Assembly (NCBI GenBank): GCA_903838125.1
Contig: CAILXF010000023.1
Coordinates: 1 to 38,839 of the forward strand
DNA: 38,839 nucleotides
Reading direction: 5' to 3'
DNA from: an uncultured Pseudomonadota bacterium
GTDB lineage: Bacteria > Pseudomonadota > Gammaproteobacteria > Burkholderiales > Methylophilaceae
The position numbers and the translations under genes are program-made. Within the stretch, counting starts at the first letter, position 1. Every line of letters starts with the position of its first letter. Below, one piece after another: positions 1 to 8,577 of the stretch. The notes beneath the pieces are model-generated. The model was given only the letters and a program-made list of their open reading frames with translations. It was not told the DNA's origin and ran no database searches.

Positions 1-361
1 ATATTCCACCTAGATTGTCTGATGGGTGGCCCCATTCTGCTGCCAACCAAGTATCGTTAAAGTCTAACCAACGTATCATGGCGCCGATATTGAAAGCTGC
101 AAGAATTGGGTCTAACTGGAAGGTGGTACCAGGAACCTTTGCGCCGTTAGGCACAATAGTGCCAGATACCACTGGGCCTAATAACTTGACGCAAGCTGGA
201 TAGTCTAAGGCTTCAAAGCCACAACCTAAAGTATCTATCAGGCAGTTACGTGCAGTATCAAAGGCTTCATCTGATTTAATTTCAAAATCAGCAACATAAT
301 TGGCGATATCAACCAATACTTGATCTGGGGCAGGGCGTACGTTTGAGATGTGAGATGACAT
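1..361 (-). CDS. prpD: 2-methylcitrate dehydratase PrpD (N-terminal part, cut by window edge)
   Basis: PrpD dehydrates 2-methylcitrate to 2-methyl-cis-aconitate in the cytoplasmic methylcitrate cycle. Only the first 120 codons are present; the reading frame runs off the left end of the window. The start ATG is the reverse complement of bases 359-361 and gives a protein beginning [20 protein letters not shown], followed by the MmgE/PrpD-type segment with [18 protein letters not shown] and, further on, [20 protein letters not shown], which is characteristic of PrpD. It follows prpC by 17 bp on the same strand and is the last visible gene of the minus-strand prp operon. The family assignment is secure; the C-terminal two thirds cannot be judged. 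Confidence 0.9.
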   Translation of the reverse strand, partial: MSSHISNVRPAPDQVLVDIANYVADFEIKSDEAFDTARNCLIDTLGCGFEALDYPACVKLLGPVVSGTIVPNGAKVPGTTFQLDPILAAFNIGAMIRWLDFNDTWLAAEWGHPSDNLGGI

Positions 362-378
362 GATGTGCTTTCAGTAAA

Positions 379-1530
379 TTAACGGTTTTCTAAAGGAAGG
401 TAAGGGCGATTTTCAGGGCCGATATATTCAGCATTCGGGCGTATTATTTTATTGTCTATACGCTGCTCAATCACGTGGGCTACCCAACCGGTAGTGCGCG
501 AGATCACAAATATTGGTGTAAACATGCCAGTAGGAATACCCATCATATGGTAACTGGAGGCGCTGTACCAATCCAGGTTGGGAAACATTTTTTTCTCACG
601 CCACATCGTGTTCTCTATGCGCGCGGATACATCAAATAATGTCATGTCGCCATTGTCTTGACATAAACTGCGACTCACTTCTTTGATGGATTCATTTCTA
701 GGGTCAGCAATGGTGTACACAGGATGGCCAAATCCGATAATAATTTCTTTCCGGGCCATACGCAGCATGATGTCTGCTTCTGCTTCATTTGCGTTGCGAT
801 AGCGCTCAATAATTTCCATGGCGGCTTCATTAGCACCGCCATGTTTAGGGCCACGCAGCGCACCAATTGCGCCGGTAATGCAGGAATACATATCAGACAA
901 GGTGCCAGCAATCACACGCCCTGTAAAAGTAGAGGCATTAAATTCATGCTCCGCGTACAGCACTAGAGATGTATTCATTGCCCGTACGTGTAAATCAGAC
1001 GGAGTTTTTCCATGCAAAAGTTGCAGAAAATGTGCTGCGATCGAATCATCGTCAGTTTCGACTTCAATGCGTTTATGGTTATGGCTAAAATGGTACCAGT
1101 AGATCAAAATTGAGCCAAAGCAAGCGATTAAGCGATCACCCAATAGTTTAGCATCATCAATGTTGCGGTCTTGTGATTCTGGCTCAAGCGTGCCTAGCAT
1201 TGAACACCCAGTGCGCATTACATCCATAGGATGAGCACTGGCAGGGATTTGTTCTAATACAGTTTTTAATGCCGTTGGCAAGCCACGCAGAGTTTTTAAT
1301 TTTTGATGATAAGCGCTAAGCTGGATCTTATTTGGCAGTTCACCATGAATAAGCAAATATGCAACCTCTTCAAAAGTTGCGTATTGTGCTAGTTCAGTAA
1401 TGTCGTAGCCGCGATAATGGAGGTCATTACCAGTATGACCCACCGTGCAAATGGCAGTAGTGCCAGCAGAAACGCCGGCGAGGGCTACGCCTTTTTTCTT
1501 TTTGATTTCAATAGGGGCTGCGCTCGTCAC
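379..1530 (-). CDS. prpC: 2-methylcitrate synthase PrpC
   Basis: Condenses propionyl-CoA with oxaloacetate to 2-methylcitrate, the entry step of the methylcitrate cycle. The 383-residue length is usual for PrpC, shorter than TCA citrate synthase. The citrate-synthase catalytic triad is visible: His230 in [10 protein letters not shown], His269 in [14 protein letters not shown] and Asp320 in [10 protein letters not shown]. The N-terminal [13 protein letters not shown] and HYRGYDI segments are also PrpC-like. Its start overlaps the prpB stop region by one base (1530), so it is translationally coupled within the prp operon. Some PrpC enzymes also accept acetyl-CoA, so a partial citrate-synthase role is possible. 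Confidence 0.95.
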   Translation of the reverse strand: MTSAAPIEIKKKKGVALAGVSAGTTAICTVGHTGNDLHYRGYDITELAQYATFEEVAYLLIHGELPNKIQLSAYHQKLKTLRGLPTALKTVLEQIPASAHPMDVMRTGCSMLGTLEPESQDRNIDDAKLLGDRLIACFGSILIYWYHFSHNHKRIEVETDDDSIAAHFLQLLHGKTPSDLHVRAMNTSLVLYAEHEFNASTFTGRVIAGTLSDMYSCITGAIGALRGPKHGGANEAAMEIIERYRNANEAEADIMLRMARKEIIIGFGHPVYTIADPRNESIKEVSRSLCQDNGDMTLFDVSARIENTMWREKKMFPNLDWYSASSYHMMGIPTGMFTPIFVISRTTGWVAHVIEQRIDNKIIRPNAEYIGPENRPYLPLENR

Positions 1531-2414
1531 TATTTTTCTCCTCTAAATAACTCATCCAGTTTTTGTTCAAATACGTGGTAGCCAAGGTGCTCATATAGAT
1601 CAGCACGGCTTTGCATCAGATCAATCACATTTTTCTGGCTACCATCTTTGCGCACAGCTTGATAGACTTTAAGCGCAGCTTGGTTCATAGCTCTAAATGC
1701 TGAGAGTGGGTACAGCACCATGCTGACATCAACTTCGCGAAGTTCGTCTACTGTAAATAAAGGCGTAGAGCCAAATTCGGTAATATTAGCTAATACTGGA
1801 ACTTTAACTGCGGCTGCAAATTGTTTATACATTCCTAGTTCGGTAATGGCTTCTGGGAAAATCATATCGGCACCAGCTTCTACGCAGGCGCAGGCTCGGT
1901 CTATTGCTGATTGCAGGCCTTCTACTGCTAGCGCATCGGTACGTGCCATAATTACAAAATTAGCATCAGTTTTTGCATCAACGGCAGCTTTGACTCTGTC
2001 TACCATTTCCGCTTGGCTAACAATGGCCTTGTTTGGTCTATGACCACAACGCTTGGCTTGCACTTGGTCTTCAATATGCACGGCAGCAGCGCCAGCTTTA
2101 ATCATACTTTTAACACTGCGAGCAATATTAAAAGCACCGCCAAACCCTGTGTCAATATCCACTAATAACGGTGTGTCAGTGGCATCGGTGATGCGGCGTA
2201 CATCAATTAACACATCTTCCAATGATGAAATGCCTAAGTCGGGTAGCCCTAAGGAACCTGCAGCCACGCCCCCACCAGAAAGATAAAGTGCTTTATAGCC
2301 CGTTTGAGTAGCAAGCATGGCGTGATAGGCGTTAATCGCGCCTATAATCTGTAATGGTTTTTCTTGGGCTAGCGCCTGACGAAACCTAGCGCCGGCTGAA
2401 GTTGCAGTTGTCAT
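1530..2414 (-). CDS. prpB: 2-methylisocitrate lyase PrpB
   Basis: Cleaves 2-methylisocitrate to pyruvate and succinate, the last step of the methylcitrate cycle. An open frame extends upstream to 2468, but I place the start at the ATG at 2414 ([15 protein letters not shown]). That choice gives 294 residues, the usual PrpB length, avoids overlap with the upstream CitE-like gene and leaves an AGG about 7 bases upstream. The isocitrate-lyase family signature KRCGHRPNK contains the catalytic Cys123, in the same numbering as the E. coli enzyme. Asp86 and Asp88 ([10 protein letters not shown]) and Glu115 (HIEDQ) match the Mg-binding residues. It lies between a CitE-like lyase and prpC. Confidence 0.93.
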   Translation of the reverse strand: MTTATSAGARFRQALAQEKPLQIIGAINAYHAMLATQTGYKALYLSGGGVAAGSLGLPDLGISSLEDVLIDVRRITDATDTPLLVDIDTGFGGAFNIARSVKSMIKAGAAAVHIEDQVQAKRCGHRPNKAIVSQAEMVDRVKAAVDAKTDANFVIMARTDALAVEGLQSAIDRACACVEAGADMIFPEAITELGMYKQFAAAVKVPVLANITEFGSTPLFTVDELREVDVSMVLYPLSAFRAMNQAALKVYQAVRKDGSQKNVIDLMQSRADLYEHLGYHVFEQKLDELFRGEK

Positions 2415-2442
2415 ATAAGTACCTGATATTGAAGAGGGTGTA

Positions 2443-3438
2443 CTAGCTAAAAAATGCCTGCGCAGCATCGTTTGGAATTGGCGTATTGGTTAATTTAGCT
2501 TTTTGCAAAATTTCCCAGAAATAGCGATATGTGGCGCGATCATGCAGTTCGCCATCGTATTGAATTGGGCCCCAACCTACTTGTTGTGCGGCAAGTAAAA
2601 TATTGGCAGCATCGTTCACTTCATCGAAGTTAGGTTTCATTGCGTCAACAATGGCTTGAATTTGTGTAGGGTAAATGCTCCACATACGCAAAAAGCCAAA
2701 TTCATTGCGTGCTCTAGAAGCATCAGAAAAAGTAGTTTCTACATTTTTTAAGTCTAATGTTACGTTATGTGCAGGAACAACACCATTTGCAAGCGCGGCA
2801 GCCACTACTTCCGCTTTAGCTCTAGCGAGTAGACGATGTTCAAATTGTGCAGGGCTACGCATGGCTGAAGCTGGAATCGCACCATGATGGCCGCTGACAA
2901 AATCCATTAAACCAAAATCAAGAACTTGTATCCAAGGCAGCGCTGCAATTTCAAACACTTGTTTTAGCGCGCCATGGGTTTCAATTAGGGCGTGAATTGG
3001 TATTTCTCGGCTGATATTATTACTTTTCGCTACGGCTTGAATGTAACCAATCATCTCCGATAGTTGCGCTGCATTGGTGGCCTTTGGAATGGTAATGTAG
3101 CTAATAATTTGACCCAAACCTTTCACCAGAATATCTACATCAAGTCTCCAAGCTGGGTGCGTGTAATCATGGATGCGTGCACCGGCCATGCGTACTTTAT
3201 TTGCCTCACTATTTAATACGCGCACAATCATTTCCGCATGCTCACGTTCTTGGCCTGCCATGGCGCCGTCTTCACAGTCACAAGTGATATCAAATACTGG
3301 ACCGATGGTCTCTTGTAGCTGTAATGCTTTTAGGATGAGCTTTTCACTGCCAGCAAAATGCTCACAAGAAGGAATGATTGGGAACGCTTTTTCGCCACTA
3401 AATAGGGCGACGTTCGGGTGCACGAGTGTGGTATTCAT
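2443..3438 (-). CDS. HpcH/HpaI (CitE-like) CoA-ester lyase, 331 aa
   Basis: Member of the CitE/malyl-CoA lyase group of TIM-barrel enzymes that make or break 3-hydroxyacyl-CoA thioesters such as malyl-CoA, beta-methylmalyl-CoA or citramalyl-CoA. Visible family landmarks are the acidic motif [10 protein letters not shown] near residue 55, the metal-binding Glu in [10 protein letters not shown], the Asp in [10 protein letters not shown] and, where most members have GKxxIHPxQ, the variant [10 protein letters not shown]. The gene lies 5 bp downstream of the MaoC-type dehydratase and just upstream of prpB. Cleavage of beta-methylmalyl-CoA to glyoxylate and propionyl-CoA would feed the cycle directly. 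That substrate is inferred from context; citramalyl-CoA or malyl-CoA are alternatives. Confidence 0.8.
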   Translation of the reverse strand: MNTTLVHPNVALFSGEKAFPIIPSCEHFAGSEKLILKALQLQETIGPVFDITCDCEDGAMAGQEREHAEMIVRVLNSEANKVRMAGARIHDYTHPAWRLDVDILVKGLGQIISYITIPKATNAAQLSEMIGYIQAVAKSNNISREIPIHALIETHGALKQVFEIAALPWIQVLDFGLMDFVSGHHGAIPASAMRSPAQFEHRLLARAKAEVVAAALANGVVPAHNVTLDLKNVETTFSDASRARNEFGFLRMWSIYPTQIQAIVDAMKPNFDEVNDAANILLAAQQVGWGPIQYDGELHDRATYRYFWEILQKAKLTNTPIPNDAAQAFFS

Positions 3439-3443
3439 AATTT

Positions 3444-4529
3444 CTATCCTTGTTTGCGTGGCATAAGCACGGTGTAATCTAAATCTAATACAACATTAGG
3501 GTGATAAGCAGTTTTGCCTGCCGTTTCAATATGGGTGCTCGCTAAGCTATCTGCGCTTTGATTTTTGACGCCCACCATACGCAGTCTTAATGCAGCAATA
3601 TCCACGCGGTCAGCTAATGTCCATTTTTCAACAATTTCGGTCCAAGTGTAGATAGTGTCATCGCCAAAACATGGGTTGCAATGATTGCCGGCATTGATTG
3701 CCGCTATGGATAATGCATTTTCTAATCCATCGTGAGAAAGTGCACGACAGATTGAGATTACATGTCCGCCGTACATTAACCGACGTCCAAATGGGCTGGC
3801 TTTCATCATGACATCATCAAAATGTAGGCGCGCATTATTCTGATAAAGTTTCGTAGCGAGCGTATGGTCTGTGTCAGTAATTGTCATGCCTGCAGGATGG
3901 TTAATCCGTTCGCCCACTTGGTAGTCATCCCAAAGGTAGGCGCCACCAGTTGTAGTCGTATCAAAATGGCGGGCATCAAGAAAGCTAGGGACTGCTAATT
4001 CGTTAGCAGCTACATGCGAGGAAAGTGCAGGCACTACTGTTTCTGGCGCTGCAGCCTCTAATTTATTTTTATGCACCATTACCCACCGCACCCAAGACAG
4101 CACTGGTTGAAATAGCTGATTCACAGATACTGAGCGTACATAGACCACACCAGATTTGCCGTTAGAATTTTGTTTTAGCCCAATCACAGTAGAGCGGGTG
4201 CTTAAAGTGTCACCTATATAAACTGGATGCAGAAAACGCACATCGGAATAACCTAAATTGGCAATCGCATTTACAGAGATATCTGGTACGGTTTTACCAA
4301 AGGCCAAGTGGAATGCAAGCATATCGTCTACTGGTCGGCTTTTGTATCCTAAAGATTGTGCTACAGGCTCTGCGCTATGGAGCACCTGGCGTGCGCCAGT
4401 TAGTGCAATGTAAAGGGATACTTCACCTTCACCTACGGTTCGAGGTGTGGCATGTGCGAGCACTTGCCCGACATAAAAGTCTTCAAAGTAATTGCCAGCA
4501 TTGACTTTGTTGGCTGATGAATTAGACAT
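3444..4529 (-). CDS. Beta-methylmalyl-CoA dehydratase / mesaconyl-CoA hydratase-like double MaoC protein
   Basis: A 361-residue protein with two MaoC-type hot-dog halves, the size and layout of mesaconyl-CoA hydratase (Mch) from the ethylmalonyl-CoA, 3-hydroxypropionate and methylaspartate routes. The N-terminal half has FEDFYVGQVLAHATPRTVGE and AFGKTVPDISVNAIANLGY, both Mch-like. The second half carries DDYQVGERINH, TKLYQNNARLHFDD and GRRLMYGGHVIS, with the Asn-x-x-Arg-x-His hydratase signature. It overlaps the upstream CitE-like gene by 8 bp and sits 5 bp before another. In known pathways this enzyme interconverts mesaconyl-CoA and beta-methylmalyl-CoA, next to a beta-methylmalyl-CoA lyase, exactly the gene neighbourhood here. 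Direction and true substrate are inferred. Confidence 0.85.
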   Translation of the reverse strand: MSNSSANKVNAGNYFEDFYVGQVLAHATPRTVGEGEVSLYIALTGARQVLHSAEPVAQSLGYKSRPVDDMLAFHLAFGKTVPDISVNAIANLGYSDVRFLHPVYIGDTLSTRSTVIGLKQNSNGKSGVVYVRSVSVNQLFQPVLSWVRWVMVHKNKLEAAAPETVVPALSSHVAANELAVPSFLDARHFDTTTTGGAYLWDDYQVGERINHPAGMTITDTDHTLATKLYQNNARLHFDDVMMKASPFGRRLMYGGHVISICRALSHDGLENALSIAAINAGNHCNPCFGDDTIYTWTEIVEKWTLADRVDIAALRLRMVGVKNQSADSLASTHIETAGKTAYHPNVVLDLDYTVLMPRKQG

Positions 4530-5403
4530 GGCTTTCTTCCAAGGTGGTAATCATTTCACTAAGTTTTAGTAAGCGTGTAGCCGCCTTGACATGGTGATGC
4601 TCAACCAATTTATCATTAACCACTACTGTGCCTTTTCCGCTTTCATTTGCTGCTTTAAGTGCTTGAATAATTTCACGTGCATTACTCACTTCCGAGGTCT
4701 TGGGTGTGTAAGCATCGTTGCTGTAATCTAGTTGTGCTGGATGTACCAATGATTTTCCGTCAAAACCCATATCTCGACCTAGGCGACAAGCATATTCAAA
4801 AGAATGCATATTTTTAAAGTCGCTGGTAATGCCGTCAACTACAGCACGCCCGTACGCACGAGCCGCTAAGATTACTAGAGATAGCGACGTTAGAATCGCA
4901 GAGCGCTCATGGGTGACTCGGGCGTGTAACTGTGAAATTAAATCTGAAGTTGCCATGACAATACAGACAATACGGTCAGATGCGCTGGCAATTTCTTTTG
5001 CGTTTAGAACTGCAATAGGACTTTCTATCATGACCATGATTGGGATATGTCCGCCACCTGCAGCATCGAGCAGTGCTAATGCGTTAAGCACATCTTCTCG
5101 CGACTCAATGTTAGGAAATAGGATTGCATCCACATTAGTTTTTGCGATTGCTTTAATGTCATCGCTACCCCATGGTGAGTTTAAGTCGTTCACGCGCACA
5201 ACGACTTCACGTGAACCGTACCCACCTTCGTTTACAAAATGGACGACATTAGCGCGAGATTCTTCTTTGCATTCAACTAAGATAGGGTCACCTAAATCAA
5301 GAATCACTGAATCCGCATGCAACGTGCGTGCACGCTCTAAGTAGTGAGTATTGCATCCCGGTACGTAAAGCATCGAGCGGCGAGGGCGAAAGTATTGATT
5401 CAT
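4522..5403 (-). CDS. CitE-like lyase family protein with altered motifs, 293 aa
   Basis: First gene of the minus-strand prp operon. It has the CitE N-terminus (RRSMLYVPGCNTHYLERA), the metal-binding Glu in IMVMIESPIAVLNAKEIA, an Asp in MATSDLISQL and the C-terminal GFDGKSLVHPAQL. Two positions are unusual: the normal DLEDAV acidic motif reads DLGDPI, so the Glu is replaced by Gly, and the usual VxGxxDL reads VMATSDL. The length equals bacterial CitE and CitE-like lyases. It may be a lyase with shifted substrate use or a partner of the other CitE-like proteins. No citD, citF or citX is present, so it is not a citrate lyase subunit. Overlap with the next gene is 8 bp. Confidence 0.78.
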   Translation of the reverse strand: MNQYFRPRRSMLYVPGCNTHYLERARTLHADSVILDLGDPILVECKEESRANVVHFVNEGGYGSREVVVRVNDLNSPWGSDDIKAIAKTNVDAILFPNIESREDVLNALALLDAAGGGHIPIMVMIESPIAVLNAKEIASASDRIVCIVMATSDLISQLHARVTHERSAILTSLSLVILAARAYGRAVVDGITSDFKNMHSFEYACRLGRDMGFDGKSLVHPAQLDYSNDAYTPKTSEVSNAREIIQALKAANESGKGTVVVNDKLVEHHHVKAATRLLKLSEMITTLEESHV

Positions 5404-5575
5404 TGCAGTACCTTTATTTGAGTGACTTTATTTAAGTTGACGTAATTTATAGCGATCTAAATCAAGTCAGCTATGTTTATAAGTATGGTCACTTTCGTTA
5501 AGTGGCTATGTAGTGTAATGCGCTTTGGCATTATCCATACAGCATTGCATTATGTTTAATTAATCTACAGAACTG

Positions 5576-5605
5576 ATTATATAGACTGAAAATAAAAACT
5601 GTCAA
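5576..5605 (-). promoter_or_regulatory. Sigma-70 promoter of the prp operon
   Basis: Read on the minus strand, TTGACA (5605-5600) is followed by 18 bases and TATAAT (5581-5576), both exact consensus hexamers. It points toward the CitE-like/MaoC/prpBCD operon. A promoter this strong next to a repressor gene suggests that repression rather than weak basal strength sets expression. Confidence 0.75.
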
Positions 5606-5618
5606 CTTATATATTATG

Positions 5619-5630
5619 TCTTATATAAGA
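5619..5630. promoter_or_regulatory. Candidate GntR operator palindrome
   Basis: TCTTATATAAGA is a perfect 12-bp palindrome, extended imperfectly to 18 bp (16 of 18 positions symmetric, 5616-5633). It lies 14 bp upstream of the prp -35 box and overlaps possible -10 sequences (TATAAG, TATAAA) for the divergent gntR gene. Symmetric AT-rich sites with a central TATA are typical of HutC/FadR-type regulators. Binding is inferred, not shown. Confidence 0.6.
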
Positions 5631-5737
5631 TATAAAACACTAGACTATTCAAAACCAGCATGCTATAAATGCATCTAATGTAAATGAGATGATGATTAAA
5701 GATATTTACATGGCTTAGAAATTTAGGATAACGCGCT

Positions 5738-6475
5738 ATGAAAGAGAAAAACTACAGTTCACCCAGCTATAAGCCACTTTATGAGCAGATTAAAGTGTTG
5801 CTTACGCAAAGCTTAATTGGTGGTGAGTGGGGCCCTGGCGATATGATTCCAAGCGAAATTGAGCTGGCAAGTCGTTATAAGGTTAGCCAAGGCACTGTTC
5901 GTAAAGCTATTGATGCACTGGCAACCGAGCACATCTTGCTCCGTCGCCAAGGTAAGGGCACGTTTGTGGCAACCCATAGTGCAGAAGGCATGAAGCTACG
6001 CTTTTTAAGATTAACTTCGATCGACGGACAAAAAGAATTTTTAAAAAATGAGTTTATTTCCTGCACTAAAGGTAAGGCAGATGTCCGTATGGGGCAGATA
6101 CTAGATTTGAAAGCGGGTGCTTCAATTATTGAAATTAAACGCCTGTTAACCTTTTCGGGAAGGCCATTGATTTACGATCATATTGTTGTGCCAGCTAGTC
6201 CATTTAAAGGATTAAGCGGTAATCGCGTAGAAGAGAAAAATGGGTCTATGTACAGTATGTACGAGTCTGAATTCGGTATACGTATGATACGTGCAGAAGA
6301 AAGATTGAAAGCGGTTGGGGCTAGCGGTGATGTGGCGGTGGCACTAGGGTTAAAGAATGGAGAACCTTTATTAAGCATAGAGCGCGTCTCGTTCACCTAT
6401 GGTGATAAACCTATGGAGTGGCGATTAGGCTTATGTATTACTGATAATCATCATTACATGAACGAACTAGAGTAG
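5738..6475 (+). CDS. GntR/HutC-family transcriptional regulator
   Basis: A 245-residue regulator with an N-terminal winged helix-turn-helix (residues about 11-80: PLYEQIKVLLTQSLIGGEW, DMIPSEIELASRYKVSQGT, then RQGKGTFVA) and a C-terminal UTRA ligand domain (about 95-240, with KRLLTFSGRPLIYDHI and PLLSIERVSF). UTRA domains bind small organic acids, sugars or CoA-linked metabolites. It is divergent from the prp operon and 96 bp upstream of the malic enzyme/sdh arm, so it most likely controls one or both arms and itself through the palindrome at 5619. The ATG has an AGGAT ribosome-binding sequence about 9 bases upstream. The ligand (methylcitrate, a TCA acid or a C5 acid) cannot be read from sequence. 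Confidence 0.9.
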   Translation: MKEKNYSSPSYKPLYEQIKVLLTQSLIGGEWGPGDMIPSEIELASRYKVSQGTVRKAIDALATEHILLRRQGKGTFVATHSAEGMKLRFLRLTSIDGQKEFLKNEFISCTKGKADVRMGQILDLKAGASIIEIKRLLTFSGRPLIYDHIVVPASPFKGLSGNRVEEKNGSMYSMYESEFGIRMIRAEERLKAVGASGDVAVALGLKNGEPLLSIERVSFTYGDKPMEWRLGLCITDNHHYMNELE

Positions 6476-6571
6476 CGCTATTTGAGCATCTCGCCTTGGT
6501 TGTATTGAACGGCAATGGCCTTTAGATTGCTAAATATATGATTCAAAAATCTTACAAAAGGTAGTGAAATT

Positions 6572-7777
6572 ATGGACTTAAAACAAGCTGCATTGGATTA
6601 CCACCAGTTTCCTAAACCAGGAAAGCTTTCAGTGGAGTCTTCTAAGCCATGTGCCACTCAAGAAGACTTGTCTTTGGCCTACACTCCTGGTGTTGCAGAG
6701 CCTGTGCGTGAGATTAACCGCGACCCCGCAAATGCTTACAAATATACTAATAAAGGTAACCTAGTTGCAGTCATTACCGATGGCACTGCCGTATTAGGGT
6801 TAGGCAATATGGGCGCGTTGGCAAGTAAGCCAGTCATGGAGGGCAAGGCGATATTATTTAAACGATTTGCCGATATCGATGTCTTTGATATTGAAATTAC
6901 TGCACCTAGCGTAGAAGCTTTTATTGAAACCGTGGTAAATATCGCGCCAACCTTTGGTGGCATCAATTTAGAGGATATTGCAGCGCCACATTGCTTTCGT
7001 ATCGAAAAAGAATTACGTGAACGCTTAGACATTCCAGTATTTCATGATGATCAGCATGGTACTGCGGTGATTGTTGCGGCGGCTTTATCCAATGCTTTAG
7101 AAATTCAAGGTAAAACCTTGGCGTCTGCAAAAATCGTATTTCTTGGTGCCGGTGCAGCAGGTTGCTCTTGTGCTCGCCTACTTAAGCTAATGGGCGCAAC
7201 TAATATCACTATGGTTGATAAATCAGGTGTGTTGAATACAGCGCGCAGCGATTTGCATGACAATAACCGTCATTTGGCGGTAGCGCCGACTGCAGCAAAA
7301 TCTTTGGCAGATGTCATGCCAAATGCCGATGTGTTTGTTGGAGTTTCTGCGGCCAATACTTTAGCGCCAGAATTATTATTGTTAATGGCGCCTAATCCAG
7401 TGGTATTTGCTTTGGCTAATCCTGATCCTGAAATTCAACCTAGCTTAGCGCATTCAGTACGCGATGATATTTTAATGGCGACTGGACGTTCTGACTTTCC
7501 AAATCAGGTCAATAATGCCTTGTGTTTCCCGTATTTGTTCCGCGGTGCGCTTGATGCTAAGGCTAAGCAAATTACAGATGAAATGCAGATTGCTGCCGCT
7601 CTTGCCTTAGCGGCGTTGGCGCGTCAACCTGTGCCAGAGGACGTGCTTAAGGCTTATCATGTAACTAGCTTAAGCTTCGGTAAAGATTACATCATACCTA
7701 AGCCGTTTGATACACGCTTACTGAAAGTGGTATCAGGTGCAGTGGCAGATGCTGCGCGCTTGCAGCAAGCCAAGTAG
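6572..7777 (+). CDS. NAD(P)-dependent malic enzyme, short form
   Basis: Oxidatively decarboxylates malate to pyruvate and CO2. The 401-residue protein is the short form without the C-terminal phosphotransacetylase domain of MaeB. It shows the malic N-terminal domain ([34 protein letters not shown]), the metal/substrate segment [13 protein letters not shown] and the nucleotide-binding loop [15 protein letters not shown]. It starts the plus-strand arm and is only 10 bp from sdhC, so it is probably cotranscribed with succinate dehydrogenase. In this order it converts the malate produced by Sdh plus fumarase into pyruvate, completing net oxidation of the succinate released by PrpB. Cofactor preference is not determined. 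Confidence 0.93.
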   Translation: MDLKQAALDYHQFPKPGKLSVESSKPCATQEDLSLAYTPGVAEPVREINRDPANAYKYTNKGNLVAVITDGTAVLGLGNMGALASKPVMEGKAILFKRFADIDVFDIEITAPSVEAFIETVVNIAPTFGGINLEDIAAPHCFRIEKELRERLDIPVFHDDQHGTAVIVAAALSNALEIQGKTLASAKIVFLGAGAAGCSCARLLKLMGATNITMVDKSGVLNTARSDLHDNNRHLAVAPTAAKSLADVMPNADVFVGVSAANTLAPELLLLMAPNPVVFALANPDPEIQPSLAHSVRDDILMATGRSDFPNQVNNALCFPYLFRGALDAKAKQITDEMQIAAALALAALARQPVPEDVLKAYHVTSLSFGKDYIIPKPFDTRLLKVVSGAVADAARLQQAK

Positions 7778-7787
7778 TTGAGTGTAA

Positions 7788-8201
7788 ATGATGAATAGTA
7801 ATCGTAAAGTGCAGTCTACCAATCCAAAAAAAGTACGCCCGAAGAACCTGAATCTATTTACGATTAGGATGCCAATTAATGCGTTGGTGTCTATTTTGCA
7901 TAGAGTGACTGGGTGTGCCTTATTTTTAGCTTTGCCATTATTGTTGGTGACTTTTCAATTATCAATTAGCTCGGCTTCTAAGTTTCAGTTGGTGCAAGAT
8001 TTGATGCATTCTCCTATAGCTAAATTGATTGTTCTAGGTTTGGCATGGTCATTTTTTCACCATTTTTTTGCGGGCATTCGCCATTTAGCGATGGATGTGC
8101 ACTGGGCGACAACCTTAATTAAAGCACGCTATACCAGCAAAGTGGTTTTTGTATTAGGTGGGTTAGCAACATTGCTACTTGCCATCTCTTGGGTTTTTTA
8201 A
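7788..8201 (+). CDS. sdhC: Succinate dehydrogenase cytochrome b556 subunit SdhC
   Basis: Membrane anchor subunit of complex II. It has three predicted transmembrane helices (about 34-57, 78-97 and 113-135). The quinone/heme signature is present: SILHRVTG near residue 35 and HHFFAGIRHLAMD near 91, where His92 aligns with the heme b ligand of E. coli SdhC. Two adjacent ATG codons (7788 and 7791) are possible starts. SdhD begins 4 bp after its stop, so translation is probably coupled. Confidence 0.93.
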   Translation: MMNSNRKVQSTNPKKVRPKNLNLFTIRMPINALVSILHRVTGCALFLALPLLLVTFQLSISSASKFQLVQDLMHSPIAKLIVLGLAWSFFHHFFAGIRHLAMDVHWATTLIKARYTSKVVFVLGGLATLLLAISWVF

Positions 8202-8205
8202 CGAT

Positions 8206-8553
8206 ATGCTTTTAAGTTTACTCACTAAACGTTACCCAGGCATGCGTGCTTGGCTTACACAGAGACTTACTGGATTGCTGATGGCAATCTATAGCGTCGT
8301 TTTATTAATCCGTGTTTTGGTATTAACGCCTAGTAGCTATGACGATTGGTTAGCATTTTCACGGCCATGGTGGTGGCGTTTAGCCACTTTAATTTTCTGG
8401 GTGAGCTTGTCTAGCCATGCATGGCTAGGGGTACGCGATGTACTAAAAGATTATGTGCCCAATGTAAAAATTAGAATGGTGTTATTAAAATTGGTGGTGC
8501 TTGCCTTGTGGGTTTACTTGGTTTGGATCACGCTTTTACTCTGCAATTTATAG
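8206..8553 (+). CDS. sdhD: Succinate dehydrogenase membrane anchor SdhD
   Basis: Second membrane anchor of complex II, 115 residues with three hydrophobic helices. An upstream in-frame ATG at 8179 would overlap sdhC by 23 bp; I use the ATG at 8206, which sits 4 bp after the sdhC stop. Typical SdhD features are RAWLTQRLTGLLMAIY at the N-terminus and SSHAWLGVRDVLKDYV in the second helix, where the His is the likely heme ligand. Confidence 0.92.
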   Translation: MLLSLLTKRYPGMRAWLTQRLTGLLMAIYSVVLLIRVLVLTPSSYDDWLAFSRPWWWRLATLIFWVSLSSHAWLGVRDVLKDYVPNVKIRMVLLKLVVLALWVYLVWITLLLCNL

Positions 8554-8577
8554 TGTTTTTATATAAGGTTTATCGAA

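Larger units (their letters stand above)
5404..5737. promoter_or_regulatory. Divergent control region between prp operon and gntR
   Basis: The 334-bp AT-rich gap holds no gene. It contains a consensus sigma-70 promoter for the minus strand and a perfect 12-bp palindrome, both listed separately. The distance from the predicted minus-strand transcription start to the first lyase start codon is about 165 bases, so the prp mRNA has an unusually long leader. I see no riboswitch fold that I can name in the leader. Confidence 0.6.

Noticed and set aside
379-5403. Several plus-strand open frames of 60-170 codons opposite the prp operon (for example 4829-5344)
   Set aside because: They are antisense shadows of well-supported conserved genes, with no recognisable domains.
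4522-5403. Citrate lyase beta subunit (citE of citDEF)
   Set aside because: No citD, citF, citC or citX accompanies any of the three CitE-like genes, and the acidic motif differs here.
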